Assembly: GCF_022919155.1 (NCBI RefSeq) | Contig: NZ_CP095045.1 | Coordinates: forward strand, 1,240,001 to 1,304,000 | DNA: 64,000 nucleotides | Reading direction: 5' to 3' | DNA from: Leucobacter allii | Lineage (GTDB): Bacteria; Actinomycetota; Actinomycetes; Actinomycetales; Microbacteriaceae | Shown here: in pieces, positions 37,696 to 48,457 of the stretch | How positions within the stretch are numbered: the stretch's first letter is position 1 | How the letters are laid out: each line of letters starts with the position of its first letter | Position numbers and translations under genes: made by a program | The notes under the pieces: model-generated | Seen by the model: only the letters and a program-made list of their open reading frames with translations | What the model was told of the DNA's origin: nothing | Database searches by the model: none

Positions 37696-37735
37696 CGCCG
37701 GCGCCTGCGGGCGCCGCGCCGGCGCCTGCGGCGTC
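37694..37735. terminator. Possible convergent terminator
   Basis: GACGCCG and CGGCGTC flank two copies of the GC palindrome GCCGGCGCC, between two convergent genes. Several alternative stems are possible. Confidence 0.4.
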
Positions 37736-37745
37736 TCGCCCCGGG

Positions 37746-38609
37746 TTACTGGGGGAGCCGGAGCATGCTCTCCTGGGCGACGCTCGCCACGAGCGCTCCG
37801 TCGCGATCGTAGAAGCGGCCGTGGGCGAGTCCGCGCCCGCCCTGCGCCGTGGGCGAGTCGAGCTCGTAGAGCAGCCACTCGTCCACGCGGAAGGGGCGGT
37901 GGAACCACATCGCGTGGTCGAGGCTCGCCCCGCGCATCCCCGGCGTGGCCCAGGGGATCCCGTGCCGCCGCGCCACCGGCTCGAGGAGCAGGTAGTCGCT
38001 GCCGAAGGCGAGCGCCGCGGCGTGCAGCATCGCGTCGCCCCGGAGCGGGTCGCGGCTGCGCATCCACACGCGCTGCCGGTTCGTGCGTTCCGGCACCTCG
38101 AGGATGATGTCCGACTCGAGGTAGCGGAAGTCGAATGGCCGGTTGAGCACCCAGGAGGCTCCGCCGTCGCCCGCGAGGTGCCCGTAGCGCTGCCAGACGG
38201 ACGGCAGCGATTCGGGGTCGGGCAGGTCCGCGACCTCGATGCGCTCCTGATGCTCGAGCCCCGCAGCGTCCTCCTGGAAGGAGGCGATGAGCGACATCAG
38301 CACGCTGCCCTCCTGGTAGGCCTGCACGCGCCGCGTGGAGAAGGAACGGCCGTCGTGCAGCCGGTCCACCTCGAAGGTCATGCCCAGGTCGCTCGCGCCC
38401 GGGCGGATGAAGTACCCGTGCATCGAGTGGATGGGGCGATCGGCCGGCACGGTCGTGCCGGCCGCGGCGAGCGCCTGTCCGAGCACCTGGCCGCCGAAGG
38501 AGCGGCCGTGCGGGGTGGGCATCGGCGGCCCCGTGAGGATGTCCTCGCGGGTGCGCGCGCCGGAATCGAGCACGGTGAGCATATCGAGGAGCGACGGGGC
38601 ATCGGTCAT
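37746..38609 (-). CDS. tesB: Acyl-CoA thioesterase II (TesB)
   Basis: A 287-residue double-hotdog thioesterase for medium- and long-chain acyl-CoA. The first half has GRSFGGQVLGQALAAAG and HSMHGYFIRPG, the second RGASLDHAMWFHRPFRVDEW (catalytic Asp in SLDHAMWFHR), LYELDSPTAQGGRGLAHGRF and SVAQESMLRL. The ATG at 38609 with GGAGACCC upstream gives the family N-terminus; the longer frame beyond it is a shadow of the next gene. tesB is also near pyk and polA in mycobacteria, but here it is about 20 kb away from them. Confidence 0.95.
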   Translation of the reverse strand: MTDAPSLLDMLTVLDSGARTREDILTGPPMPTPHGRSFGGQVLGQALAAAGTTVPADRPIHSMHGYFIRPGASDLGMTFEVDRLHDGRSFSTRRVQAYQEGSVLMSLIASFQEDAAGLEHQERIEVADLPDPESLPSVWQRYGHLAGDGGASWVLNRPFDFRYLESDIILEVPERTNRQRVWMRSRDPLRGDAMLHAAALAFGSDYLLLEPVARRHGIPWATPGMRGASLDHAMWFHRPFRVDEWLLYELDSPTAQGGRGLAHGRFYDRDGALVASVAQESMLRLPQ

Positions 38610-38692
38610 GGAAGGGTCTCCTGCTCGGCGTCGGTGCCGCACCCGGGACGCGGTGCGGACGGGTACCGCCAGTCTAGGGCCGTCGCTGGCGC

Positions 38693-38698
38693 TAGGCT
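38693..38698 (+). promoter_or_regulatory. Leaderless promoter -10 box
   Basis: TAGGCT ends 7 nt before the ATG at 38706. Confidence 0.55.
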
Positions 38699-38705
38699 GG
38701 GCGCG

Positions 38706-39350
38706 ATGGCTGACACCGTGCTGCTCGAGGACCACGCGACCCGCGACGACCTCAGGATCTTCCTCGAACGACTCGGCCGGGCCGGGCAGCCCGAGGTGCG
38801 CGTGACATCGCGCGGCCGGGCGCTCGCCGTGTACGGCTGCACGCAGGCGCCGCGCGGGCTCACGGACCCCGTGCCCGTCGTGCTCGTGATGCGCGCCTTC
38901 GCGCTCGCCGAGGCCCCCGTGCCGATCGACTCGACGGTCGCGGTGCGCGCGCTGCTCGATCGCATCGCCCGTCTCGGGATCGTCGGACTCGCGCTCGAGC
39001 TCCCCGAGGTGACCGCGATGGCCGCGTGGTCGGGCGTGCTGCCCCCCGTCTCCGGCTGGGACGCGGCCGGCGCCCTCGACGCGCCCTCCCTGCGGAGGGT
39101 CGCGGACGAGGGCATCGGGCGCGTCGCGGCCCTGCTGCCCGAGGAGCCGGGAGAGGCGGTCGTGCAGCGGGTGCGCGCCTCGGTCTGGGGCGCGCAGATC
39201 GCGCCGGGCGTCCCGGCGGCGGCGGCCTTCGCCGCGGAGGTCATGGGCTTCCTCCGCGACGAGGAGCGCGTCGCGCTGTCGCGCTCGGTGACGTGGACGC
39301 GGCTCTCGGCGCGTCGCGGCCACGTGCTCGTGCGCTCGCTGCTCGGGTGA
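38706..39350 (+). CDS. Conserved hypothetical protein
   Basis: A 214-residue soluble protein with no motif I recognise. It opens MADTVLLEDHATRDDLRIFL, has a beta-rich part (VRVTSRGRALAVYGCTQAPR, VPVVLVMRAFALAE, PIDSTVAVRALLDRIAR) and an alpha-helical second half ending WTRLSARRGHVLVRSLLG. It is balanced in charge with no signal peptide or membrane segment. Codon use matches neighbours, and the promoter box with ATG 7 nt downstream supports a real gene. It lies divergent from tesB and upstream of rpoZ; no function is suggested by context. Confidence 0.75.
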   Translation: MADTVLLEDHATRDDLRIFLERLGRAGQPEVRVTSRGRALAVYGCTQAPRGLTDPVPVVLVMRAFALAEAPVPIDSTVAVRALLDRIARLGIVGLALELPEVTAMAAWSGVLPPVSGWDAAGALDAPSLRRVADEGIGRVAALLPEEPGEAVVQRVRASVWGAQIAPGVPAAAAFAAEVMGFLRDEERVALSRSVTWTRLSARRGHVLVRSLLG

Positions 39351-39378
39351 GCGGTGCGCGGGATCGCCGCACCTCCGG

Positions 39379-39384
39379 TAGAAT
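39379..39384 (+). promoter_or_regulatory. -10 box for rpoZ
   Basis: TAGAAT, 27 nt before the ATG, followed by Shine-Dalgarno AAGAGGAG. Confidence 0.5.
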
Positions 39385-39411
39385 GGTGAGGTCTACAAGA
39401 GGAGTGTGTAC

Positions 39412-39702
39412 ATGGCCAACCCCAACGGCATCATCGATCCGCCCATCGACGACCTGCTCGAGAAGGTGGATTCGAAGTACGCTCTGGTGGTTTTCGCGTC
39501 GCAGCGCGCCCGCCAGATCAACGATTACTACACGGATCTGCACGACGGGAACCTGTTCGACAACGTGGGACCGCTCGTCGACTCGTCGGTGGACGACAAG
39601 CCGCTGTCGATCGCGCTGCACGAGATCGTCGAGGGCAAGCTCACGATGACCCCGCGGGCCGAGGCCGCCGCGGAGGAGGTCCCCGCCACGGAGGCCGCGT
39701 AA
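39412..39702 (+). CDS. rpoZ: RNA polymerase omega subunit
   Basis: A 96-residue omega subunit that assists assembly of beta' into RNA polymerase. It has [35 protein letters not shown] and a C-terminal [16 protein letters not shown], the conserved omega core. The ATG at 39412 is placed by AGAGGAG; the in-frame GTG two codons upstream is too close to it. In most actinobacteria rpoZ sits between gmk and coaBC, and neither is here. Confidence 0.93.
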   Translation: MANPNGIIDPPIDDLLEKVDSKYALVVFASQRARQINDYYTDLHDGNLFDNVGPLVDSSVDDKPLSIALHEIVEGKLTMTPRAEAAAEEVPATEAA

Positions 39703-39740
39703 TCTTCCGCTGCGCGCGCGGCGACGACGGTGGCGTCGGA

Positions 39741-39746
39741 TACCCT
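39741..39746 (+). promoter_or_regulatory. -10 box for metK
   Basis: TACCCT, 83 nt before the GTG. The leader has no hairpin arrangement I recognise as a SAM riboswitch. Confidence 0.35.
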
Positions 39747-39829
39747 GAATGGGGATCCGGCGCCACCGCCCGTTTCCGGCCGCGCCCGATCCCGCGCCCA
39801 TCATCGCCCGCCAGACGCTAGGAGCCCAC

Positions 39830-41023
39830 GTGCCGCTGCGCCAGTTCACCTCGGAATCGGTCACCGAGGGGCACCCGGACAAGATCTGCGACCGCATCTC
39901 CGACACGATCCTCGACGCGATGATCGCGCAGGATCCGGGCGCCAGGGTGGCCGTCGAGACCCTCGTGACCACGGGACTCGTCCACGTCGCCGGCGAGGTC
40001 TCGACCTCGGGGTACGTCGAGATCCCGCAGCTCGTGCGCGATGCCGTGCGTGAGATCGGCTACACGAGCTCCGAGATGGGCTTCGACGCCGCCTCGTGCG
40101 GCGTGTCCGTGTCGATCGGACAGCAGTCGCCCGACATCGCCGGCGGCGTGGACGCGTCCCTCGAGGTGCGCAGCGGCGAGGACGCGGACGACGAGCTGAA
40201 CCGGCAGGGCGCCGGGGACCAGGGCATCATGTTCGGCTTCGCGACGGACGAGACCCCCGAGCTGCACCCGCTGCCGAGCTGGATCGCGCACCGGCTCGCG
40301 GAGCGGCTCACCGAGGTGCGCAAGGCCGGCATCCTCCCCGAGCTCCGCCCCGACGGCAAGACCCAGGTCACGGTGGGCTACGACGGGGACCGTGCGGCGT
40401 CGATCGAGGCCGTCGTTGTCTCGACCCAGCACCACGCTGACCTCGCGCTGCCCGCCCTGCAGGAGGCCGTCGCGCGCGAGGTCATCCGCCCGGTGCTCGA
40501 CCGCGTGGAGCTTCCGAGCGGCGGTGCCGAACTCATCATCAACCCCGCCGGCCCGTTCGTCGTCGGCGGCCCCATGGGCGACGCCGGGCTCACCGGGCGC
40601 AAGATCATCATCGACACCTACGGCGGGTGGAGCCGGCACGGCGGCGGCGCCTTCAGCGGCAAGGATCCCTCCAAGGTCGACCGCTCGGCGGCGTACGCGA
40701 TGCGCTGGGTCGCCAAGCACGTCGTGCGGGCGGGGCTCGCCCGTCGCGCCGAGCTGCAGGTCGCGTACGCGATCGGCCGGGCCCATCCCGTCGGCCTCTA
40801 CGTGGAGACCTTCGGCACGGAGACCGTGCCGGTCGAGCGCATCGAGCGTGCGGTGCGCGAGGTCTTCGATCTGCGCCCCCTCGCGATCATCCGCGATCTC
40901 GAGCTGATCCGCCCGATCTACGCGCGCACGAGCGCCTACGGCCACTTTGGCCGCGAGCTCCCCGAGTTCACCTGGGAGGCGACGCCGCGCATCGCCGAGC
41001 TGCGGGCCGCCGCGGGGGTCTAG
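39830..41023 (+). CDS. metK: S-adenosylmethionine synthetase MetK
   Basis: A 397-residue enzyme joining methionine and ATP to make SAM. It has [38 protein letters not shown], the Lys/Asp blocks [20 protein letters not shown] and [19 protein letters not shown], and ends near [14 protein letters not shown]. The GTG at 39830 has TAGGAG upstream and gives the family N-terminus [11 protein letters not shown]; the longer frame is not used. It is followed after 2 nt by priA. In other actinobacteria coaBC lies between rpoZ and metK. Confidence 0.97.
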   Translation: MPLRQFTSESVTEGHPDKICDRISDTILDAMIAQDPGARVAVETLVTTGLVHVAGEVSTSGYVEIPQLVRDAVREIGYTSSEMGFDAASCGVSVSIGQQSPDIAGGVDASLEVRSGEDADDELNRQGAGDQGIMFGFATDETPELHPLPSWIAHRLAERLTEVRKAGILPELRPDGKTQVTVGYDGDRAASIEAVVVSTQHHADLALPALQEAVAREVIRPVLDRVELPSGGAELIINPAGPFVVGGPMGDAGLTGRKIIIDTYGGWSRHGGGAFSGKDPSKVDRSAAYAMRWVAKHVVRAGLARRAELQVAYAIGRAHPVGLYVETFGTETVPVERIERAVREVFDLRPLAIIRDLELIRPIYARTSAYGHFGRELPEFTWEATPRIAELRAAAGV

Positions 41024-41025
41024 CG

Positions 41026-43166
41026 GTGGCTCCGGCCTCGGCGGCGGAGCGCGCGGAGGCTCCGGGGGACCGCCCGGTCGCGCAGGTGCTGCTGGATTCC
41101 GCGCTGCCCCAGCTCGACCACCTGTTCGATTACGCCGTGCCGCCGTCGCTCGCGGCGGAGCTCCGGGTCGGGCAGCGGGTGCGGGTGCCGTTCCGCTCTC
41201 GCGAGCGGAAGAGCTTCGGCTACGTCGTCGGCTTCGCCGAGCGCAGCGAGTTCGGCGGCGAGCTCTCCCCGATCGCCGACATCGTCGGCCCCGTTCCCGT
41301 GCTGCAGCCGGAGATCTGGCGGCTCGCCCGCGCCGTGGCGGACCGCGCGGGGGGCTCCGCGGGCGACATCCTGCGGCTCGCGATCCCGAGTCGGCAGATC
41401 CGCGTCGAGAAGCGGCACCTGGCGGCCTCGGAGACGCCGGAGGACGCGATCGCCGCGGGATCGGAGCCCGGGGGCGTCGCGGAAGCGGGATCCGCCGCGG
41501 AGGCGCCGGAGGAGGTGCCAGCCGCGGAGTCGGCTGCCTCGGAGTCGGCTGCCGCGGAGCCCGGGGGGTCGGATGCGGCGGCCGGGGCAGCCGCGCCTCC
41601 GGCCGAGGCCGCCGTCGCCGCGGCGCTCGTCGCGGGCGAGCGGCTCGCGCTCACGGCCTCGCACGGCCCCGAACGGCTCCACACGGGGGAGTGGGTGGGC
41701 GGCTGGGCCGCGCAGCTCGCCAGGGTCGCGCTCGCGGTGCACGCGCTCGGCCGCAGCGCGATCCTCGTCGCCCCGGACTACCGCGACCTCGACCAGCTCC
41801 GCGACGCCCTCGACGCCCTGGGCGCGGGCGACGCGGTCGTCCGCGTCGATGCGCGGCAGTCGGGCGCCGAGCGATACGCCGGGTTCCTCCGCGCGCTCGA
41901 CGCGCAGCCGCGGATCGTGCTCGGCAACCGCTCCGCCGTGTACGCGCCGGCGCACGCGCTCGGCGCGATCCTGCTCTGGGACGACGGCGATCCGGTGCTC
42001 GCGGAGCCGCTCGCCCCGTACGTGCACGCGCGCGACGCCGCGCTCGTGCGGGCCGAGCAGTCGGGCGCGGGGCTCTTCTTCGCCGCGCACGCGCGCAGCG
42101 CGGAGGTGCAGCGGCTCGTCGATCTCGGCTACGTGCGCGCGCAGCGCAATCCGCCGCGGCGCGCGGTCATCCGCCACGCCGATGCCGCGATGACCCCTGA
42201 CGTCTTCGCGGGCCGCGTGCCCGAGTTCGCGGCCCGCACGATCCGCGGCGCGCTGCGGGAGGGACCGGTGCTCGTGCAGGTCGCCACGCCCGGCTACGCT
42301 CCGGTGGCCGTGTGCGGCGAGTGCGGTGAGCTCGCCCGGTGCCGCGCCTGCGGCGGGCCGATCGGCTTCCGCACCGTCGGGCGCGCCTCCTGCCGCTGGT
42401 GCGGCGAGTACGCCGCCGGCTGGCGCTGCGGCGGCTGCGATGGGCGGCGCCTCGAGGAGCGCGGCATGGGCTCGGCCCGCACCGTCGAGCAGTTCGAACG
42501 GCAGTTCGCGGGAGCGCGGGTGCTCCTCAGCGACGGCGAGCACCCGCGGGAGCGCGTCGACGGACGACCGGCGCTCGTCGTCGCGACGCGCGGCGCCGAG
42601 CCGCTCGCCGCGGGCGGCTACCGCGCCGTCGTGCTCCTCGACGCCGACCGGCTGCTCGGACTCGAGACCCTGCGCGCCGGTGAGGACTGCCTGCGGTGGT
42701 GGGAGAACGCCGCGGCGCTCGTCGCGGAGGACGGGGTGTGCCTCATGGCGGCCGGCGGCGGTCCCGTCGTCCGCGCCTTCGTGACGGGGCGCGTCGAGGA
42801 GTGGCTGCACGGGGAGCTCCGCGACCGGCACGCCCTGCGCTACCCGCCGGCCGTGCGCGTCGCGAGCGTCAGCGGCGGCGCCGAGGAGGTCGACCGCGCG
42901 CTCGCGGCGCTCGCGCAGCTCCCCGGCGTGGACCACCTCGGGCCCACCGCGATCCCCGCGGGCGGAGCCGCGAAGACGCCGCACGGGCTCGTCCGCGCGA
43001 TCGTCCGCTTCGACTACGGGCAGGGTGCCGAGGTCGCCAGGCGCCTGCGCGGCGCGCTCGTCGCCGACGCCGCGGGATCCGCGTCCCGGACGCGCGGCCG
43101 CGCCCCGGGCCGGGCACGGCCCGAGGCGCTGCGACTCCGCTTCGACGACCGCGGCGTCTTCGACGG

Positions 43167-43170
<4 letters not shown>
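41026..43170 (+). CDS. priA: PriA-family protein without helicase motifs
   Basis: A 714-residue primosomal N'-like protein. The 3'-DNA-binding domain ([36 protein letters not shown]) and the zinc part with paired cysteines ([31 protein letters not shown]) are present. The helicase core is degenerate: where Walker A should be it reads [15 protein letters not shown], and the Walker B region is ILLWDDGD instead of DEEH. Loss of ATPase motifs is known for actinobacterial PriA. A 60-residue Ala/Glu-rich insertion (around [14 protein letters not shown]) precedes the core. The stop overlaps the last 4 nt of the orphan trpB on the other strand. Confidence 0.92.
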
Positions 43171-44393
<1,223 letters not shown>

Positions 44394-44436
44394 TGCAGTG
44401 GTCCTTTGCTTCGTTGCGCCACTCGGAGACGACAAA

Positions 44437-44466
44437 CGGCACCGTCTCGCGAGGAGCGCGGTGCCG
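44437..44466 (-). terminator. Attenuator-like hairpin in the trpB leader
   Basis: In the transcript CGGCACCG pairs with CGGTGCCG around a 14-nt loop, followed by TTTGTC. It lies between the leader peptide stop and the trpB start, where an attenuation terminator belongs. Confidence 0.6.
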
Positions 44467-44497
44467 GGTGCATGCAGCTGCGTACGGGGGACCGCCC

Positions 44498-44530
44498 TCA
44501 GGCGATCCACCACTCGCGCGCAACGTGCAT
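44498..44530 (-). CDS. trpL: Trp leader peptide [10 protein letters not shown]
   Basis: A ten-codon frame (ATG to TGA) with two adjacent Trp codons, upstream of the orphan trpB on the same strand and followed by a terminator-like hairpin. Trp is the rarest residue, so a WW pair in a ten-residue frame right before trpB is unlikely by chance. A TACACT box ends 6 nt before the ATG, so the leader would be translated from the very 5' end of the mRNA. The TGGTGG codons can also pair (AGTGGT with ACCACT) with the spacer between the trpB Shine-Dalgarno and start. Confidence 0.7.
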   Translation of the reverse strand: MHVAREWWIA

Positions 44531-44536
44531 GCGGCG

Positions 44537-44542
44537 AGTGTA
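44537..44542 (-). promoter_or_regulatory. Leaderless promoter -10 box for trpL-trpB
   Basis: TACACT on the minus strand, 6 nt before the leader peptide ATG at 44530. The divergent fmt gene starts 41 bp further on. Confidence 0.6.
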
Positions 44543-44582
44543 GCAGGATCCGCGGACCCTGCCGCGGTGCGAGAATGGGGGG

Positions 44583-45557
44583 ATGCGCATCGTCTTCGCC
44601 GGGACCCCGGAGGTCGCCGTCCCCAGTCTGCACGCCCTCGTCCGCGCGGGGCACGAGGTCGTCGGCGCGGTCACCCGCGAGGACGCACCGCTCGGGCGCA
44701 AGCGGGTGACCACGCCGTCGCCGGTCGCGACCGCCGCCGCCGAGCTCGGGATTCCGACGCTCAAGGCGAACCGGCTCGACGCTGCCGCCACGGAGTGGGT
44801 GCGGGGCCTCGCCCCCGATCTCGGGGTCGTCGTCGCGTACGGCGGGCTGGTCCGCGAGCCGCTGCTCTCGGCGCCGGTCCTCGGATGGATCAACCTGCAC
44901 TTCTCGGAGCTGCCGCGGTGGCGGGGAGCGGCGCCGGTGCAGCGCGCGCTCCAGGCGGGCGAGCAGCGGCTCGGCGTGACGGTCTTCCGGCTCGTCGCCG
45001 CGCTCGACGCCGGGGACGTGCTCAGCCGCGACGCGCGAGAGTTCCCGCGCGGCACGTCCGCGGGGGAGGCGCTCGCCGCGCTCGCGGATTCGGGGACCTC
45101 CGCGCTCCTCGCCGCCGTCGAAGCGCTCGCCGCCGACCCCGCGGCGGGGGAGCCCCAGGACGGCGAGGCGAGCTATGCGCACAAGCTGGCGCGGGAGGAC
45201 GGCAGGATCGATCTCGCCCGCTCCGCGGACGAAGTGCTCGCCCACTGGGCCGGGGTGACGCCCGAACCGGGTGCCTACGTGCTCCACGACGGGGCTCCGC
45301 TGAAGCTGCACGCGCTCGCCGCGGCACCCGACAGCACCCCCGACGCCGAGGGGCCCGCCGGGGCGCCGGTCGAGGGCGTGGCGGACCCGGCGGGGACGGT
45401 CACCCTCGAGCACGGCGCGGCGATCCTGCGGCTCGGCGGCGCCGACGGCACGGCGCGCACGGCGCTCGAGCTCGTGCGGGTGCAGCCCGCGGGCAAGCCG
45501 GCGATGGACGGCGCCGCATGGTTGCGGGGCCGCGGCGGGAAGGCGGTGCTCGCGTGA
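44583..45557 (+). CDS. fmt: Methionyl-tRNA formyltransferase
   Basis: A 324-residue enzyme that formylates initiator Met-tRNA with 10-formyl-tetrahydrofolate. It has [42 protein letters not shown], the active-site [17 protein letters not shown] and [12 protein letters not shown], with [17 protein letters not shown] opening the C-terminal tRNA-binding domain. The usual SLLP reads SELP. It starts divergently from trpL and overlaps rsmB (GTGA). The metK-priA-fmt-rsmB-rpe order is standard in actinobacteria except for the trpB inserted here. Confidence 0.96.
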   Translation: MRIVFAGTPEVAVPSLHALVRAGHEVVGAVTREDAPLGRKRVTTPSPVATAAAELGIPTLKANRLDAAATEWVRGLAPDLGVVVAYGGLVREPLLSAPVLGWINLHFSELPRWRGAAPVQRALQAGEQRLGVTVFRLVAALDAGDVLSRDAREFPRGTSAGEALAALADSGTSALLAAVEALAADPAAGEPQDGEASYAHKLAREDGRIDLARSADEVLAHWAGVTPEPGAYVLHDGAPLKLHALAAAPDSTPDAEGPAGAPVEGVADPAGTVTLEHGAAILRLGGADGTARTALELVRVQPAGKPAMDGAAWLRGRGGKAVLA

Positions 45558-47023
45558 GCGGCGCGGGCGCACGAGGTCCTCGCGGCGGCGCCTCTCGCGG
45601 CGGCGCTCCCCGCGGCGGCGCGCCTCGCGCGCGCATCTCCGCGGCGCGCCTCGTCGCCTACGACGTGCTGCGCGACGTGGAGGAGCGCGACGCCTACGCC
45701 AACCTCGCCCTGTCCGCCCGCATCGGGGACGCCGGGCTCGCGGCGCGGGACGCCGCGCTCGCGACGGAGCTCGCCGCGGGCGCGCTGCGCTGGCGGGGAC
45801 GCTACGATCGCATCATCGAGCTCGCCGCGGAGCGCCCGATCGACCGCATCGACCCCCGCACGAGGAACGTGCTCCGCCTCGGCGTCCATCAGCTGCTCGG
45901 CATGCGGACGGCGTCGCACGCCGCCGTCAACGAGAGCGTCGAACTCCAGCGCCGCGTCGCCAATGCCTCGGCGGCCGGCTTCGTCAACGGCGTGCTGCGC
46001 GCGATCGGACGGGAGACGGATGCGGCGTGGGACGCGCGCATCGACGCCGAGGCGCGCACCGCGGACGACGCGCTCGCGGCGCGGAGCTCCCACCCGGGCT
46101 GGGTGCTGCGCGCCCTGCGCGACGCGCTGCGGGCGGAGGGGCGCGCCGACGAGCTCGAAGCGCTGCTCGGCGCCGACAACGATGCGCCGCGGGTGAGCCT
46201 CGCGCTGCTCCCGGGCGCCGGCATCGAGCCCGAGGAGGTCGCCGCGCGCGAGGAGTCGCTCGCGGTCGTCGGCCCGTCGCCGATCGGGCTCGAGCTCTCG
46301 GGCGGGGACCCGGCGCGCGCGATCGCGCGCAGCGGCGCGGCCCACGGCTTCGCGCGCGTCCAGGACCAGGGCTCGCAGCTCGCAGCGCTCGCCCTCGCAC
46401 GGGCGCGCGAGGCCGCAGCGGGGGAACGCTGGCTCGATCTCTGCGCCGGCCCGGGGGGCAAGACCGCCGTGCTCGGCGCCGAGGCGCTCGCCGCAGGGGC
46501 GCGGCTGCGCGCGAACGAGGTTTCCGCGCACCGCGCCGAGCTCGTGCGGCGATCGGTCACCGGCGTCGCCGAGGCGGTCGAGGTGGTGTCGCACGACGGG
46601 CGGGAGGCGGCGGCCTTCGGCGGCGACGACGCCCGTTTCGACCGCATCCTCGTCGACGCGCCGTGCTCGGGGCTCGGAGCGCTCCGGCGGCGCCCCGAAG
46701 CGCGCTGGCGGAAGCGTCCCGCGGACCTGCCGGAGCTCACCGCGCTGCAGGGGGAGCTCCTCGACGCGGCGGTCGCGCATCTCGCCCCGGGCGGATTGCT
46801 GGCCTACGTCACCTGCTCGCCGCACCTCGCGGAGACTCGGGTCGCGGTCGAGCGCCTGCGGCGGCGGCGCCCGGCGCTCGAGGAGCTCGACGCCCGGGCG
46901 GTGCTGCAGGGGATCGCCCGCGGACCGCTCGACCTGCCCGAGGGGCCGGGAGCCGCGCAGCTCTGGCCGCACCGGCACGGCACCGACGCGATGTTCATCG
47001 CCCTGCTCACCCGGGCGGCCTGA
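45554..47023 (+). CDS. rsmB: 16S rRNA (cytosine967-C5)-methyltransferase RsmB
   Basis: A 489-residue RsmB/Fmu. The N-terminal NusB-like RNA-binding domain has [20 protein letters not shown] and LGVHQLLGM with [10 protein letters not shown]. The SAM domain has [15 protein letters not shown], the motif [20 protein letters not shown] and motif [14 protein letters not shown] with the catalytic Cys pair. The first 25 residues are an unusual RGG-rich tail ([18 protein letters not shown]), probably RNA-binding. GTG start overlapping the fmt stop. Confidence 0.95.
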   Translation: MSGAGARGPRGGASRGGAPRGGAPRARISAARLVAYDVLRDVEERDAYANLALSARIGDAGLAARDAALATELAAGALRWRGRYDRIIELAAERPIDRIDPRTRNVLRLGVHQLLGMRTASHAAVNESVELQRRVANASAAGFVNGVLRAIGRETDAAWDARIDAEARTADDALAARSSHPGWVLRALRDALRAEGRADELEALLGADNDAPRVSLALLPGAGIEPEEVAAREESLAVVGPSPIGLELSGGDPARAIARSGAAHGFARVQDQGSQLAALALARAREAAAGERWLDLCAGPGGKTAVLGAEALAAGARLRANEVSAHRAELVRRSVTGVAEAVEVVSHDGREAAAFGGDDARFDRILVDAPCSGLGALRRRPEARWRKRPADLPELTALQGELLDAAVAHLAPGGLLAYVTCSPHLAETRVAVERLRRRRPALEELDARAVLQGIARGPLDLPEGPGAAQLWPHRHGTDAMFIALLTRAA

Positions 47024-47056
47024 GCGGCGGCGCTCGCGGATGTCGGCGGCTGCGCC

Positions 47057-47062
47057 TACGCT
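47057..47062 (+). promoter_or_regulatory. Leaderless promoter -10 box
   Basis: TACGCT ends 6 nt before the ATG at 47069. Confidence 0.55.
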
Positions 47063-47068
47063 GATCCC

Positions 47069-48457
47069 ATGAGCAGCGCAGCCGTCGCACCGATGACGCC
47101 GCCTCCCGGAGGGATGCGGACCTTCCTGCACGTGCTCGTGAACACGGCGGTGGCGAACCTCACGACGAACTTCCTCTGGTTCGCGGTGGTGTTCTGGGTG
47201 TACCTCGAGACGCGCAGCATCATGGCGACCGGCGTGCTCGGCGGCGCCTACATGATCCTCATCGCGCTGAGCTCGATGTGGTTCGGCTCGCTCGTCGATC
47301 GCTATCGCAAGCGCCGGGTGATGCTCGTCTCGGCGTGGGCCTCGCTCCTCGCCTTCGCCGTCGGCATCGGCGTCTTCTTCGCCGTGCCGGGCGACGTGCT
47401 GCTCGACCTCGGCGGGCCGTGGTTCTGGATCTTCACCCTGGTCGTGCTCGCGGGCTGCGTCGTCGAGGTGCTGCGCAATCTCGCGCTGTCGACCACCGTC
47501 ACCCTGCTCGTGCCGGTCGAGCGGCACGCGAACGCCAACGGCCTGGTCGGCACGGTGCAGGGGATCGCGTTCATCGCCACGAGCGTCTTCAGCGGGCTCG
47601 CCGTCGGCCTGCTCGGGATGGGGGCGACGCTGCTCATCGCGCTCGGGCTCGTGGCGCTCCCCATCGTGCATCTCCACCTCCTGCGGATCCCCGAGCCCGA
47701 GATCGCGCACGATCCCGGTCGCTCCGCCGTGGACTTCCGCGGCGGGATGGCGGCGATGCTCGCCGTGCCCGGGCTGTTCGCGCTCGTCATCTTCACGATG
47801 CTCAACAACCTCTCCGGCGGCGTCTTCATGGCGCTGCTCGACCCCTACGGGCTCAACATGTTCCCGGTCGAGTGGTGGGGCATCGTCTTCGGGATCGCCT
47901 CCACGGGCTTCATCGTCGGCGGCGCGGTCGTCGCGAAGCGCGGTCTCGGCGAGAACCCGATCCGCACGATGCTCGTGCTCGTCGGCGTGCTCGGAGCGCT
48001 CGGGGCCGTGTTCACCGTGCGCGAGCTGCCCTGGCTCTTCGTCTCGGGGATCTGGCTGTTCATGGCGCTCATGCCGGCGATCGAGGCGGCCGAGCAGACC
48101 GTCATCCAGCGCGTCGTCCCCTACGAGAAGCAGGGGCGCGTCTTCGGCCTCGCGATGACCTTCGAGGCCGCGGCGGCACCGATCACGTCCTTCCTCGTCG
48201 CGCCCATCGCCGAGTACTGGATCGTCCCCTACATGGACGAGGAGTCCGGGCGGCGGGACTGGGGGTGGCTGCTCGGGGCCGGGGACAGCCGCGGCATCGC
48301 CCTCATCTTCCTGTGGTCCGGGCTCGCGATGATCCTGCTCGCCGTCGGCGCCTCGCTCACGCGCTCCTACCGGCTCCTCTCGCGGAGCTACTCCCAGACC
48401 ACCTCGGGCACCGGAGCCGAGAAATCGACGGAGGGCGTGAGGAACTCGCCGCCGTAG
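47069..48457 (+). CDS. MFS transporter
   Basis: A 462-residue major facilitator protein with about 12 membrane segments. The loop WFGSLVDRYRKRRVMLVSAW matches MFS motif A, and NANGLVGTVQGIAFIATSV in the middle and VPYEKQGRVFGLAMTFE later are like those of macrolide- and multidrug-type exporters (the MFS_3 group). Substrate unknown. The C-terminus is polar. Its last 70 nt overlap the 3' end of the convergent gene, so transcripts are antisense there. Confidence 0.85.
   Translation: MSSAAVAPMTPPPGGMRTFLHVLVNTAVANLTTNFLWFAVVFWVYLETRSIMATGVLGGAYMILIALSSMWFGSLVDRYRKRRVMLVSAWASLLAFAVGIGVFFAVPGDVLLDLGGPWFWIFTLVVLAGCVVEVLRNLALSTTVTLLVPVERHANANGLVGTVQGIAFIATSVFSGLAVGLLGMGATLLIALGLVALPIVHLHLLRIPEPEIAHDPGRSAVDFRGGMAAMLAVPGLFALVIFTMLNNLSGGVFMALLDPYGLNMFPVEWWGIVFGIASTGFIVGGAVVAKRGLGENPIRTMLVLVGVLGALGAVFTVRELPWLFVSGIWLFMALMPAIEAAEQTVIQRVVPYEKQGRVFGLAMTFEAAAAPITSFLVAPIAEYWIVPYMDEESGRRDWGWLLGAGDSRGIALIFLWSGLAMILLAVGASLTRSYRLLSRSYSQTTSGTGAEKSTEGVRNSPP

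Noticed and set aside
39703..39829. Possible SAM riboswitch before metK
   Set aside because: No conserved SAM-I or SAM-II/IV core or terminator pairing could be found in the 127-bp gap.
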